NCBI GenBank assembly: GCA_002914805.1
Contig: JXTB01000073.1
Span: 965,502-1,029,501, forward strand
DNA length: 64,000 nt
Reading direction: 5' to 3'
DNA from: Parasponia andersonii
Lineage: Eukaryota > Streptophyta > Magnoliopsida > Rosales > Cannabaceae
This document shows positions 36,425 through 47,941 of this stretch, in pieces. Below the pieces are notes generated by a model. The model was not told the DNA's origin. It worked only from the letters and a program-made list of their open reading frames with translations, and did not search any database. Every line of letters starts with the position of its first letter. Positions within the stretch are counted from its first letter, which is position 1. The translations under genes were made by a program, and so were the position numbers.

Positions 36425-36767
36425 ATAATATAATTTTTTTTTATTTTAGTAATATGAATTAATTATTTAATATTATCAAAACATTGTAAATAAATTATAA
36501 TTTTCTACCCAATAAAATTATATATTTTTAGATATAAATGTATGTATAGTTAACCAAAAAAATATATATGAATAAAATTGTAGAAGTTTGGGTAGTTTAT
36601 TTAATATACCACTGATTCTATTCCATTCCAATGTCTAACCAAACAAAGTAATTTTTATTCTAGTATTGATTCCTATTTTCAACCAAACAATGGAGTATCA
36701 TTCTAATTCTTATTCTAATTCCATTCCATTCATATTACTATTCTAATTTCATTTCTCGAACCAAACG
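36425..36767. other. AT-rich DNA, probably a MITE cut by the gypsy insertion
   Basis: Contains repeated ATTCTAATTCC / CCATTCCATTC motifs and CCAAACAA strings ending ...CGAACCAAACG directly at the retrotransposon border. These motifs are typical of degenerate plant MITEs; the class is not determined. Confidence 0.4.
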
Positions 36768-39117
36768 TATCACGACCCGAAGTCGGGGTCAATGGCAAAA
36801 TGAGTATTTCATAAATTAGAAATACCAAAAAGAACTAAATAAAAAGACTCAATTCATTCAAAATTTTGTCCCGAGAACTCTAACCTTTCAAAACTTACCT
36901 CAACAAAATATTCAAATAAAAACAAAATCCCACAGTTATGCGTCACTCATTGAACATAGACCGTAAATAAAACAACTGTTTTAATAGTCGTATATCACAA
37001 ATCATCTCATACTCAAACTCGGACATAAGTAATGCAAACCATGTCCAGATTTCATATTCTAATTTATAAAGTTTAATGAAATCCAAATTTTTACTGAAAT
37101 TTAAATATTTCATAAGTCTCGTAGGAATTTACCAAATTATAAATAACTAGTTGCTCTGCAAATGCCTCGATCTAACTCTTCTGATCTAAATTACACTGAG
37201 TGCCACCTGAGAGAAAGAAAGGGGGTGAGCTAATACCTAGTAGAGAATCAATTACAAGTTTCTACATATATATAAAGTATACTCATGTTGAAGATCCTGC
37301 ATGGTCAGTAATTCTATTCAAAACAGTTCACAAAACTCAAGTAGAAATCATAGTCCAATGGTCAAACATTTCAAACCATTGTAACATCCATCAAAATCAG
37401 TACATATCCTTTCAAGCCAACATATATCCATGTATACAATCATAATGTCCGAAGTATACTAATGGATCACTCGTAAGTCTGAGCCACCTAAAGAGGCGCC
37501 GTAAGTCCAATCACCTGATATGGGGCATCGTAAGTCCGATCACCCGATATAGGACATCGTATGTCTGATCACCCGATATAAGGCATCGTAAGTCCGATCA
37601 CCCAATGTAGGACATCGTAAGTCCGATCACCCAATGTAGGGCATCGTATCGATCACCCATTATAGGGCATCGTATGTCCGATCACCCAATATGGGGCATC
37701 ATAAGTGTGTGAATGTATGCAAATGTTTTATAAATAACAGAATAAGGATATGCACCATTTCCACAAAATCTCAAAATAACCATGCAGTAATCTTTAATCA
37801 AATCACTTCCAGTCCTCAAAACTAAATTCTCAAACCATTTTGGATTTTCTAAAAATTTCGGCATTACAATAGCTATTTTCTATCAAAATCTTAAAATCCA
37901 ATTTCCTGCAGAAATAAATCCAAAACAATATATATGACACGCCAACCAGTGTGACGTATTTTCCAGGCAGTTTATATCTCAAATCAGGTCAAAAATGGAC
38001 ATAAACACAATTTTTATAAATTATTTCACGAAATTCAATATTTATTGAAAATATGTAAAACTCATAAATTAAATTAATTTTAGAATCAAGTAATCGAATC
38101 CCTACCTCTATCGAGCGTCCAACAAGTGTTACAAGGTTATGGAGAAACTTTGGCGTCGTTCGGGTGTCGTTTGGAAGAGCGGACTTCGTTTTCGAAACTT
38201 TGGTTCCTTGGTTTGAAACCTTGATTTTCAAACGGAGCTTCAATTCATGAAACAGACTTCACCACTGAATTTAGAGCACCCAAAACCCTAGGTTAGATAT
38301 ATAATTTGTCAAATTTGGATGCGGGTCCCACGGCATGCAAATCGAGGCAAATTTGAGCCGTCCGATTTCGTTTTTCGGGCCCGTTTCGGAATATAGTCAA
38401 TATATATCTCATTTTTCACCATTTTTAACGTAGATTCCAAAAATAATATCAATTTTAAAATCTAATGGTTCGATCGAAAAGTCAATTTCAAAACCATTTT
38501 CACACAAAACTGTCCAACAAAATTAAAATCAAACAGAGCAAAACTGAGACACGAGATACCTACCATCAGATTGCCTGTGAGGAGACGAGTCCACAGCGAC
38601 CAGTTTCATGGCGAACGGTGGCCGAAATCGGCTCCGGTGTGGGAAAGAAACCGTAGTGTTTTCTACATTTTTCTGCCGATTGGTGGCTCCGACAGGGCTG
38701 GTTCTGGCAGCGGGAGCTTCATCCGGCAGCTGAGCATCGACGACGGTCAGTGGCGCGGGGCAACGATGGCCGAAGGTGACTGAACAGAGCTTCACCAGAA
38801 ATCGGGTGTTGTGTTTTTCTCTGGGAACCAAATCGAAAAAGAATGGGAAAATATGGGGATTTATAGGCAATTTTCGTAACTGTAGTGCCATGTGCCAACT
38901 TCTGGTTAATTGGGTATTGTTTTGCTTATTTGCACTTGGACACAGTTTTTTAAAAATCTTCTCAAAAATACCCTTGAATAATTATATTTTGACCCAAATT
39001 TTCAATCTTTTTTTACATTTTTGCCCAAATGAACCTAGACCCAAATCCGTTCAAATTCTTTTTTTTTTTTCGGGACAAAAGACCAATTTGCCCTTACAAT
39101 TTTTATAGGATTTCACA
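36768..39117 (-). repeat. 3' LTR of the gypsy element
   Basis: 2350 bp. In element orientation it begins TGTGAAATCC and ends GGTCGTGATA. Nearly collinear with the copy at 47942-50188. It differs by a longer 29-bp minisatellite (seven units) and an 11-bp segment in the GC-rich part near 38158-38172. Short open frames within it are shared LTR sequence, not genes. Confidence 0.9.
37500..37699. repeat. 29-bp LTR minisatellite, seven units
   Basis: Units of the form CGTAAGTCCGATCACCCGAT plus ATAGGGCAT repeat head to tail; one unit (the sixth) is 26 bp, total 200 bp. The matching array in the other LTR has four units. Confidence 0.9.
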
Positions 39118-40722
39118 TGCTTCCCTCCTTAAATGAATTTTGTCCCAAAATTCAAGTACATGGCATACACTCAAAGTACAACTTCAAGTTGAAAATTAAA
39201 TAAGTGAGAATATTTTTTATACATCTCTGTCTCGAGTTCCCAAGTGGCTTCCTCTTCCTTATGGTGATTCCAAAGAATTTTGACAAGTAGAATTTCTCTA
39301 TTGCGAAGCACTTTGAGTTCTCTTCTCATTATTCGAATTGTTTGCTTTTCATAAGTAACATCCTCTTGAATTGGTATCTCCACGTATTGAATTACATAAA
39401 ATGGGTCAGGAACATATTTCCTCAGTATTGAAACATGAAGACATTGTGCATATGGCCCAATTGTGGTGGTAAGTCCAATCGATATGTTACCGGTCCAATT
39501 CTTGCAGTAATCATAAATGACCCAATATATCTTGGAGCTAACTTTCCTTTAACTCCAAATCTAGTAACTCCGCGCCTCAGTGTGACCTTTAAAAACACTT
39601 TGTTACTAATGTCAAACTCTACTTCTCGTCTCAAGGGATTTGTATAACTTTTTTGATGACTCTGAACAACCTTGAGTCTTTCTCTTATCATATTGATCTT
39701 ATCAGTAGTCTCTTGTATCAATTCTGGCCCAAGAGTAACTCGTTCCTCTGCGTCAGCCCAACACAAGGGCGACCTACATGGTCTACCATATAATACCTCA
39801 TATGGAGCCATACCCAAACTAGTTTGGTAGCTGTTGTTGTATGCAAAATCCACTAATGACAAATGATCATCCTACCTTCCACCAAAGTCCAGTATACATG
39901 AGCGAAGCATATCCTCTAGAGTCTGAATTGTTCTCTCAGATTGGTCATCTGTCTGTAGGTGATGAGCTGTACTAAGATTTAGTTCTGTTCCCAAAGCTTT
40001 CTGTAAAGCTCTCTAGAACTTGGATTTAAATCTTAGATCTCTATCAGAAACTATGCTCAAAGGCACTCCATGTAAATGTACAATGTGATCCACATAAAGA
40101 CGACTAAGTCTGTTGAGAGAAAAATCAATTCGAATCGGTATAAAATGAGCAGTTTTAGTCATTCAATCAACAATTACCCAAATTGCATCATTTTTCCTTT
40201 GAGTTCTCGGCAATCCCGTTACAAAATCCATAGTGATCTTATCCTATTTCCATTCTGGAATAGGCAATGGCTGAAGTAATCCAACTGGTCTTTGATGTTC
40301 TACTTTTACTTACTGACAGGTTATACACTTAGCCACAAAAGCAGCTACATCTCATTTCATGCCTTTCTACCAATATTGTCTCTTTAAATCATGGTACATC
40401 TTAGTACTACCGGGATGTACTGCAAATTTAGATTTGTGAGCTTCAGTCAAGATAGTCTCTCGAAGGTGTAGATTATTAGCTACAGCTAACTTTCCATTAA
40501 ATAGTACAAATCCTTCTTTATTAGTACTCCAACTATCTAGTTGTTCACTATTCTGAAGTTGGTTCCAGATTTTCTTTAATTCTTGATCTTGTCATTGAAT
40601 TTGTTGAGCTATCTAAAATAGGGCAGGAATAGCACTACATTGCTAACACAAGCAATATTGTTTCTCTCGGAATGCTCTAAATTATAATCACCAATAGTGA
40701 CTGAATTTTTCCACTCTTCAAG

Positions 40723-42924
40723 TGTCACAACCCAAAACCCGGGCCAGTGGCAGAAGGGGAATTTCACAAAGATGAAAAATTCCATGATTTATTTGAAAAG
40801 TGTCTAAAAAGTTTTAGTTTTGTAAACAATCCATTTTGATAAAGTATTTGGAATTTCATCCTGTGAACCTCTCCCACAGTTCGTATACACCATTAAACAT
40901 AGACCGAATAATTATTGAAAAACGGGTTAATCAAATATAAGTCCAAGCATCATCATCATCTACAGCAGTAAGTTAAATTCCAGAATGACATATATAAGTT
41001 TACAGACAAAATAAAAAGTAATAATCTTGGTTCAATGCTAATACAAAACCCCAAACAGTCCAAACACCACAACAGTAAACTTCTAGCATTACCAAGAAAT
41101 GAACTACAGTTAAGATGACCTCTTACTCCTCCTGATTACCAAGATCGCACTGAACACCACCTGAAGAAGGGAAAAAAATAGTTACCTCGAAGAAAAACAG
41201 TTCAGAGCCCAGTAAGAAAATAGTTACCTCGAAGAAAAACAGTTCAGTGATGGAAAACTTCTGCATGATTAGTTCAAATCCAAAACATACACACATATAT
41301 ATATATATATATATATAATCCAAACCGAGAGCCCATATATATAAAACAGTGTAATCAAAACCATCAATCCATATGCACATGGCACAAATCAACCCATACC
41401 CATGAGCTCTCATCCTCTCATCTGTGGAAACCCAGGATGATGGTACTAAGTATGCCTAACAGCCTGGCTGACACCTAAACTCATACCCGGAGGGGACACC
41501 CGTGTGTCGCCTACCAAACCTGGAGGGACAACCGAATTGCCTACGCCTGCCAAATGGGGAGGTAATCAGAAGAACAAACTCCGCGCGAGTTTACGGACTT
41601 TCACCGATGGTGGGGCATGCAATGCCACACTGTAAAACCCACAATGCTAACACGGTGCTCATGTATGATCCTATGACACGTGTAATACGAAACTGAAGTG
41701 TAAAAACTATTGTACTCTGGTTTTTCAGTAAAACATGCATAATAGGGTTTTATAGAAAAATGGGCAGCATAACGGCCCTATTTTTGATATACCCAAAATA
41801 ACCTGCACACAGCAAATTCCCAGAGCAGTACAGTATATATCGTACAACCAGATTCCATTATATATAATTCGAATCATTAAAAACACACTTATTCTTATAT
41901 GCTGCAGAAAATAAATTTTAACTCAAAAACGGTATAAAACGAAGGTAACTAAACCTCTACCTCACCGGAATAGCGATACCACACTATTGAGTCCTCAAGG
42001 TGTCATTGACGATCGCCCGGAGGGTTGGGAACCAATTCCAAGCCCTCGATCATCCTCTTGCGAAAAGTCAACTTCTCACCGGAGCTTCAATTCTACAAAC
42101 GGACTTCTTCGCTGAATTCCTAGCGCCCAAAATAGCTAGGTTAGACATATAACTTGTCCAATTCTAGTCCGCGCCCACACCGGGCTGCTGGCACGCAAAA
42201 CGAGGTAAAATCTCGACTGTCCGATCTCGATTTTCGTGCTGATCACCAAACCACACAATATAAATATCAAATTTCTCTATTTTCCAAGTACATTCTAAAA
42301 ATGAACTCAAAAACACAATCCAACAGCCGGATCAAAAATAACAACCATAAACTCGAAATGCCCAAAAATGACAACTTTTAATCCGGACAAAATGGGGTTG
42401 AGATATATATACCTTGATGATCCTTGAGACGAGACGAATCCAACAGAACCGATTGGAAGTCGAATGGTGGCCGGAATCGTCGCCGGTGACGTAAAAACTG
42501 ATTCGGCCTCTTTGGAGATTTCCGGCGATGTAGACGTCGGCGGCAGCTGACGAGTGGCGGCGGAGCTTCAGCACAGCACAGCGATCCTTCACCGGTCGGT
42601 GGCGCGAGCGGACGGTGGCCGGAACACTCCCTGCGGCGGTCAGGCGTCGGCGGCTACAAAACGCAGAGAGAAGATAGAGAAATCGGGGAAGAAGAGAGAG
42701 AAGAGAAATGAGTGAACAGGCCATGTGGCCTGTTTTGAATGGGCTGTATAATTTTTTAAAAATTACACATAAGTCCCCAAATTTCAAATCTCTATCAATT
42801 TAGTCCCCCAAAAATTACAATTTAGTCCTTCTGCACAAAACTTTTGCAAATTAATTCCCTCAATATTTTATCCAGAAAATTGGTAAATTGTCCAAATTAC
42901 CCTCCCAAAATCCTAGTTTTTACA
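40723..42924 (-). mobile_element. Solo LTR of a second gypsy family, nested
   Basis: 2202 bp with canonical plus-strand ends TGTCACAACCC...TTTTTACA, flanked exactly by the 5-bp duplication TCAAG (40718-40722 and 42925-42929). It splits the RNase H and integrase regions of the host element. No internal coding DNA remains, so it is a solo LTR left by LTR-LTR recombination. The end CAACCC...CGGGCCAGTGGCAG resembles the host LTR end CACGACCC...GGGGTCAATGGCA, implying a related family in the same orientation. Inside, a 42-bp direct repeat (GTTACCTCGAAGAAAAACAG) occurs near 41181 and 41223. Confidence 0.9.
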
Positions 42925-45470
42925 TCAAGTATCAAAGAAGTAAGTATACCATGAGATTTACGGCTCAAGGCATTTGCTACCACATTTGTCTTTCCAGGAT
43001 GATACTGAAGATTGAAATCATAATCCTCCACATATTCAATCCATCTTCTTTGTCTCAAATTCAAGTCTCGTTGACTGAAGAGATATTTCAAACTCTTGTG
43101 ATCGGAGTAAATATCAAACTTAACACCATACAAGTAACATCTCCAGATTTTGAGAGTAAATATTACAGCCGCCAATTCTAGATCATAAGCAGGACAGTTC
43201 TTTTTATGAGGTTTCAATTGACGAGAAGCATAAGTTACAACCTAGCTATTTTTCATTAAAACACATCCTAATCCCAGACCAGAAGCGTCTGTGTACACCA
43301 CATATGGTTTACTACGGTCAGGGACAATCAGAATAGGTGCGGTTGTCAGTTTTTCCTTCAATTTCATGAATGATGTCTCACACTCGTCATTCCAAGTAAA
43401 CTCGACATCTTTCCTCGTTAACTTGGTTAAAGGCAAGGCAATACTCGAGAAGTTTTCCACAAAACGACGATAATAACCAGCTAAACTAAGGAAACTCTGC
43501 ACCTCAGTAACATTTCTCGGTCTTTCCCATCCTAGAATAGACTCTATCTTAGACGGATCAACTGAGATACTATTTTGAGAAATCACATGACGTAAGAATT
43601 TAACCTCTTTCATCCAGAAATCACATTTCGATCTCTTGGCATATAACTGATGATCTCTCAAAGTCTGAAGCACGGTCTTTAAATGTTCAGTATGTTCTTC
43701 CCGAGCCTTAGAATAAATTAAAATGTCGTCAATAAACACAACCACGAATCTATCCAAATAAGGCCTGAAGATTCTGCTCATAAGGTCCATGAATGCTGCA
43801 GGTGCATTCGTCAATCTGAAAGGCATAACCAGAAACTCAAAATGACCATATCGAGTCCTAAATGTAGTTTTCGGTATGTCTTCTTTACGAATCTTCAGTT
43901 GGTGATACCAAGATCTCAGGTCTATCTTTGAAAAGAATTTGGATCCACCGAGTTGGTCAAATAACTCTTCAATTCTTGTAAAGGATATTTGTTCTTTATT
44001 GTAAGCTGGTTTAGCTTTTTGTAGTCCACACAAAGTCTGTGTATACCATCAGCTTTCTTGGCAAAGAGAACTGGAGCACCCCAAGGTGAGGTACTACTCC
44101 TGATGAACCCTTTTGATGATAGGTCATCTAGTTGTTCCCTTAATTCAGTCATCTCTGCAGGGGCCATTCGATAAGCAGGAATAGAAACTGGTTGAGTTCC
44201 AGAAACTAAGTCAATACAGAATTCAATCTCTTTGTTAGGTGATAATCCAGGTAAATCTTCTGGAAAGACATCAGGAAATTCACTAACTACTAATATCCAT
44301 GGGCATTTTTCAACAGTTCCTATTTCTATATCAATGGTGAATAGGCTTCCACAACATTCCAATTTCTTTGTCCCACCAATACTTGCTCTCAAGAGAGGAT
44401 TAAGGCTTATTAGATTCAAACCAACTTGATACACAACTAAATAACCATCTTCAGTATGAAGAGTCACCTTTCTTCTATGACAATCCACTATTGCTCTATA
44501 TTTGGACAACTAGTCCATACCAAGAATTACATCAAATTGGTTCATAGATATCATAATCAAATTAACTAATAACTCACATCCATTTGATGATAGAACAAGA
44601 GTTGCATATAGTAGACACACCATTGACATTTCCCAAAGGAGTATCAAGATTCAAAGTAGGATCAAAGATTTCAAATTTTAAACCCAACATATTAGCAAAT
44701 AACATATATATAAAGGAATATGATGCACCGTTATCAAATAATACGTGAGCCCAAGAGTGATAAAGTAAAATCATACCATCAACCACTCTAGTTCCAGGCT
44801 GATTATATCCCTCTGTCCCGGTGACTGCATAGGTTTGAGCTTTCCCCTTTCCTTTGTTTTCTCTGCCTCTACCCGGATGACTACTACTAGACCCAGGAGT
44901 ACTACTGTGGGACTGTCCATAGCCTCCTTGTGTTCCAGATATCTGAGGTGTCTGGCATCCTATGGTGAAGGTAGAACCCTGAGGACGATATTGGTGCTGA
45001 ACAGGAGAGTTAAAAGTTGGAGCTGAGCTTTGGAAATGAGTAGGCCTAGTTTGCTGACTAGGAATGGGCATCGAAGTTGCTTGACTCCCCTGTGGTCCTC
45101 TGGTGGTCGATGAAAGAGTCTGCAAAAACTGAGGGCAATTTCTTCTAAAATGCCACTGTTGACCACAGTAGTGGCAGGAATACAGAGTAAAACGCCCACT
45201 TCCTGTTGAAACAAAACTGCCACTGCGTCCACTACTCTGTGAACCCTGTCCTTGCCATCGTCCCTTTTTCATTTTTCGGTCTGCACCTTTTCACTTATAT
45301 ACACCCGTAATTCCTCTATCACCAATCAACATAGCCTTAATTCTCTAAGTTGTACCATAAGCCTCAATTAGGGTAGTAATTGGAAATGGCTCCGATCTGG
45401 TGCGAATCTTTGGCCTTAAGTTGGTTCTGAAATGAACCACTTGCAGTCTCGAATGGTTTTCCGATGTATG

Positions 45471-47267
45471 TGTTGGTAAATTGACCTAACACTTAGGAAA
45501 ATCATGCATGCATACAGATATGGAAAATACATGATCATATCATGAATGCAGCAGAAAAATTAGCGGATTTAGGTTTTAAATTTTTTACATGAAAACAGTT
45601 TTCATAACCATATAATACACATGCATCATATTACAGGATCATGCGCAACATAAATCAAATCTATAAAACCCTAGAGATGAGATTAGGGTTTACCTCTTAT
45701 AGCGTATTCCTCCTCGATCTCCTTATTAATGGTGATCAAACTTCCAACCCTAAATCTTCTTGTCTATGCTCTTGCACTTGGTTGATGAAGCGAGTAGGTA
45801 CCAAGTCGAAACCTTTGTTGGAGAATGATCAAGAACACCTTCTTGATCCTATGGAACACCGGGATGTGAGATGAGATTATGAGATTGTAGGAAACATTTT
45901 TCTCTCTCACTTAGCTTAGGTTGGCCGAAATCTCTCTCTCTCCATATGCCTTATGCGTGTGATTCCTTAGTGTTACTATGTAGTTTTTCCTCTCATATAT
46001 CTATATATATGGGATCAAAAACTGCTAATCCCAGTCCAATTAGGATTGGGCTTGTTCTTCAATTTGGGCTTTGGGTGTATTTTTATAAATATATCTAACT
46101 CATGAAACTTATTTATAAAAATACCAACTTCTGTGTATAATCATTATTTTACACAGTTTCATGAAACTTATTTCACAAATACCACCAACCAATTAATGAG
46201 CTTAATTGAGCTAGATAAGGGACCTAATGGATCCAAATAATCTAAGCTCCAATAATATGATAAATACATAATAACTCTTATTATGGTATTTATATAAATA
46301 TTATTAGTAAAGGGGACACTCTACTAAAGGCCCAATACTGCACTCTTAGATTAAATGTCATGCCTTTTATAGAGATTTAATCAACTAATCTTGATTAATC
46401 GATCCATCTAGCATATTCTACACCACATGTATAATCCCTATACAATGCCGTAGTTGGATAGATGAAATTACCGTAATACCCCTCCAATACCTATTTACCT
46501 TTAAGTTACTATCTTTCTATCAAGGAATAATATTGTCGATAATTTTGTTCTCAATGGCCATTTAGACAAAATTATCAACCAATTCACAAAGTGAATACTA
46601 AGATCTTAGATTTAATTATTCCATGAATCTTGAAATAACCTAAAGTGGCATTAATGTATAGTGTCCTTAACTATTTGGTGTTCCCATCAATTCATAAGCC
46701 ATAACCTCCAATATACCAGAGTTCACCTCTAACTTCATAGAGGTTAGTCTTTTAACAAATCAAAAAGCTATAACCCATGAAAGCAAGTCCAGTCAAACAT
46801 CAAGGATTAAGATTTATATGCTAAGAGCTAGTTTGTGATAATATAAGAATTGAGTTACGACACTCCAATTCTTTAAATTACCTGGTCTAGTTTAATACAT
46901 ATAATTTATTTATGTTGTATTAGTGTTTTTATCAGAAGTCAGATACTTCAATGATTTGAGACACATCATTCCCGTTGAGATAGACAAACACTACAACCTA
47001 TAGTAAATAAAGTATTTCATCTTTATTTACAGATTGTAAACTACTTTATGTAAACTTAGATAAAGAAACAAGTCTCCCCATAATTAACACTTAATCATGT
47101 TTGTTTCTCTATACATATATAAAGTCATGGAATCTTTTTCAGATGAATAAATTATTCAACTAAGATAGTTTAATCTAGCAAATATCATAATTTCATATAA
47201 GAGATAGTTGTTTATACTCAAAAGGTTAAAATTAGATATCTACTTTTTTAGAGAATAAATCCCAACA
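45471..47267. mobile_element. Solo LTR, TGTTGG...CCAACA type (probably copia), nested in gag
   Basis: 1797 bp bounded by TGTTGG and CCAACA inverted ends. Flanks are GTATG (45466-45470) and GTCTG (47268-47272), a 5-bp target duplication with one mismatch. It interrupts the gag frame of the gypsy element: gag reads up to it from the right and resumes beyond it on the left. There are no coding domains. Ends and length suit a copia LTR, but without internal sequence the superfamily is an inference. Confidence 0.78.
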
Positions 47268-47920
47268 GTCTGAGCATACTGGGAGAGTTCCACAAACCTC
47301 GCATAGTATTCATCAATAGTCATACTACCTTGGCGCAAGATATTGTACTATTTCAACATCTCATTAACATGGTCGTCATTGGCATACTGTCCTCTGAACA
47401 GTTTATCAAACTGTTCCCAAGTCATAGTGGTAGTGTCATGAGTCAACTTAATAGTATTCCACCAATGATCAGCAGCATCCTGAAACAAGTACATTGCAAA
47501 GCCCACTCTAAACTCTGCTAGTACTGCTAAGGTATCAAATTTTTTCTGAATTTCCCTAAACCATCGCAGTGCACCTGTGGGATCATGTTCACCATAAAAG
47601 TTCGATGGGTTCAACTTAGTAAAATCCCTGAAGCTTATAGATCGGTCATTTTCAGCAGTCGGCCTTGTCATAAGACCAGGTATCCTCTATATAGCTTGTT
47701 GAAGAGCATCAACAATATTAAAGGCAGAAGGGTCTTGCTGTGGAGGAACATCTTGTTCTCTCTCAGGTTGAGGCACTCTTCTTCTTGGAGGCATTTTTTT
47801 GATCTGTATTTCAATATGTCCAACGTATTAGTAAGATGATGATTTTGCACGACTTATGTAAAAGAAATGTCCAATCTAGTTTAATGAGTGACACACTTCG
47901 AGTATTTTAAATTAAAAACT

Positions 47921-47934
47921 GTGTTCTGATACCA
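47921..47934 (-). other. tRNA primer-binding site of the gypsy element
   Basis: The minus strand reads TGGTATCAGAACAC just inside the 5' LTR (about 7 bases from its end), complementary to the 3' end of initiator methionine tRNA with a change after TGGTATCAGA. It marks the LTR/internal border and the minus orientation. Confidence 0.85.
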
Positions 47935-47941
47935 AATTTTC

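Larger units (their letters stand above)
39171..47794 (-). pseudogene. Gypsy gag-pol, disrupted
   Basis: Reading right to left: gag starts at 47794 with a Pro/Arg-rich leader and a retrotransposon gag domain (WFREIQKKFDTL, DAADHWWNT, WEQFDKLFRGQY; 47671-47350). It is interrupted by the solo LTR at 45471-47267. A zinc knuckle follows (CHYCGQQWHFRRNC, about 45180-45130). The protease active site reads DNGASYSF, with Asn where Ser/Thr is usual. Reverse transcriptase lies at 44509-43242, with [14 protein letters not shown] holding the catalytic DD; RNase H is at 43217-42925. The second solo LTR sits at 40723-42924. Then come an HHCC finger and integrase (40722-39422; APYEVLYGRPCRSPL), and a chromodomain (39383-39171; EEATWE). 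There are several in-frame stops and a frameshift near 39437, so no functional product is expected. Confidence 0.9.

Noticed and set aside
37500-37699. Regular short repeats resembling a CRISPR array
   Set aside because: The 29-bp units are contiguous without spacers and lie inside an LTR of a plant retrotransposon; they are a minisatellite.
38465-39108. Several open frames in GC-rich DNA, both strands
   Set aside because: They are LTR sequence, repeated in the other LTR at about 49541-50109 with frame-changing differences; no domains.
42332-42787. 151-aa open frame, minus strand
   Set aside because: Lies wholly inside the nested solo LTR and matches no protein family I know.
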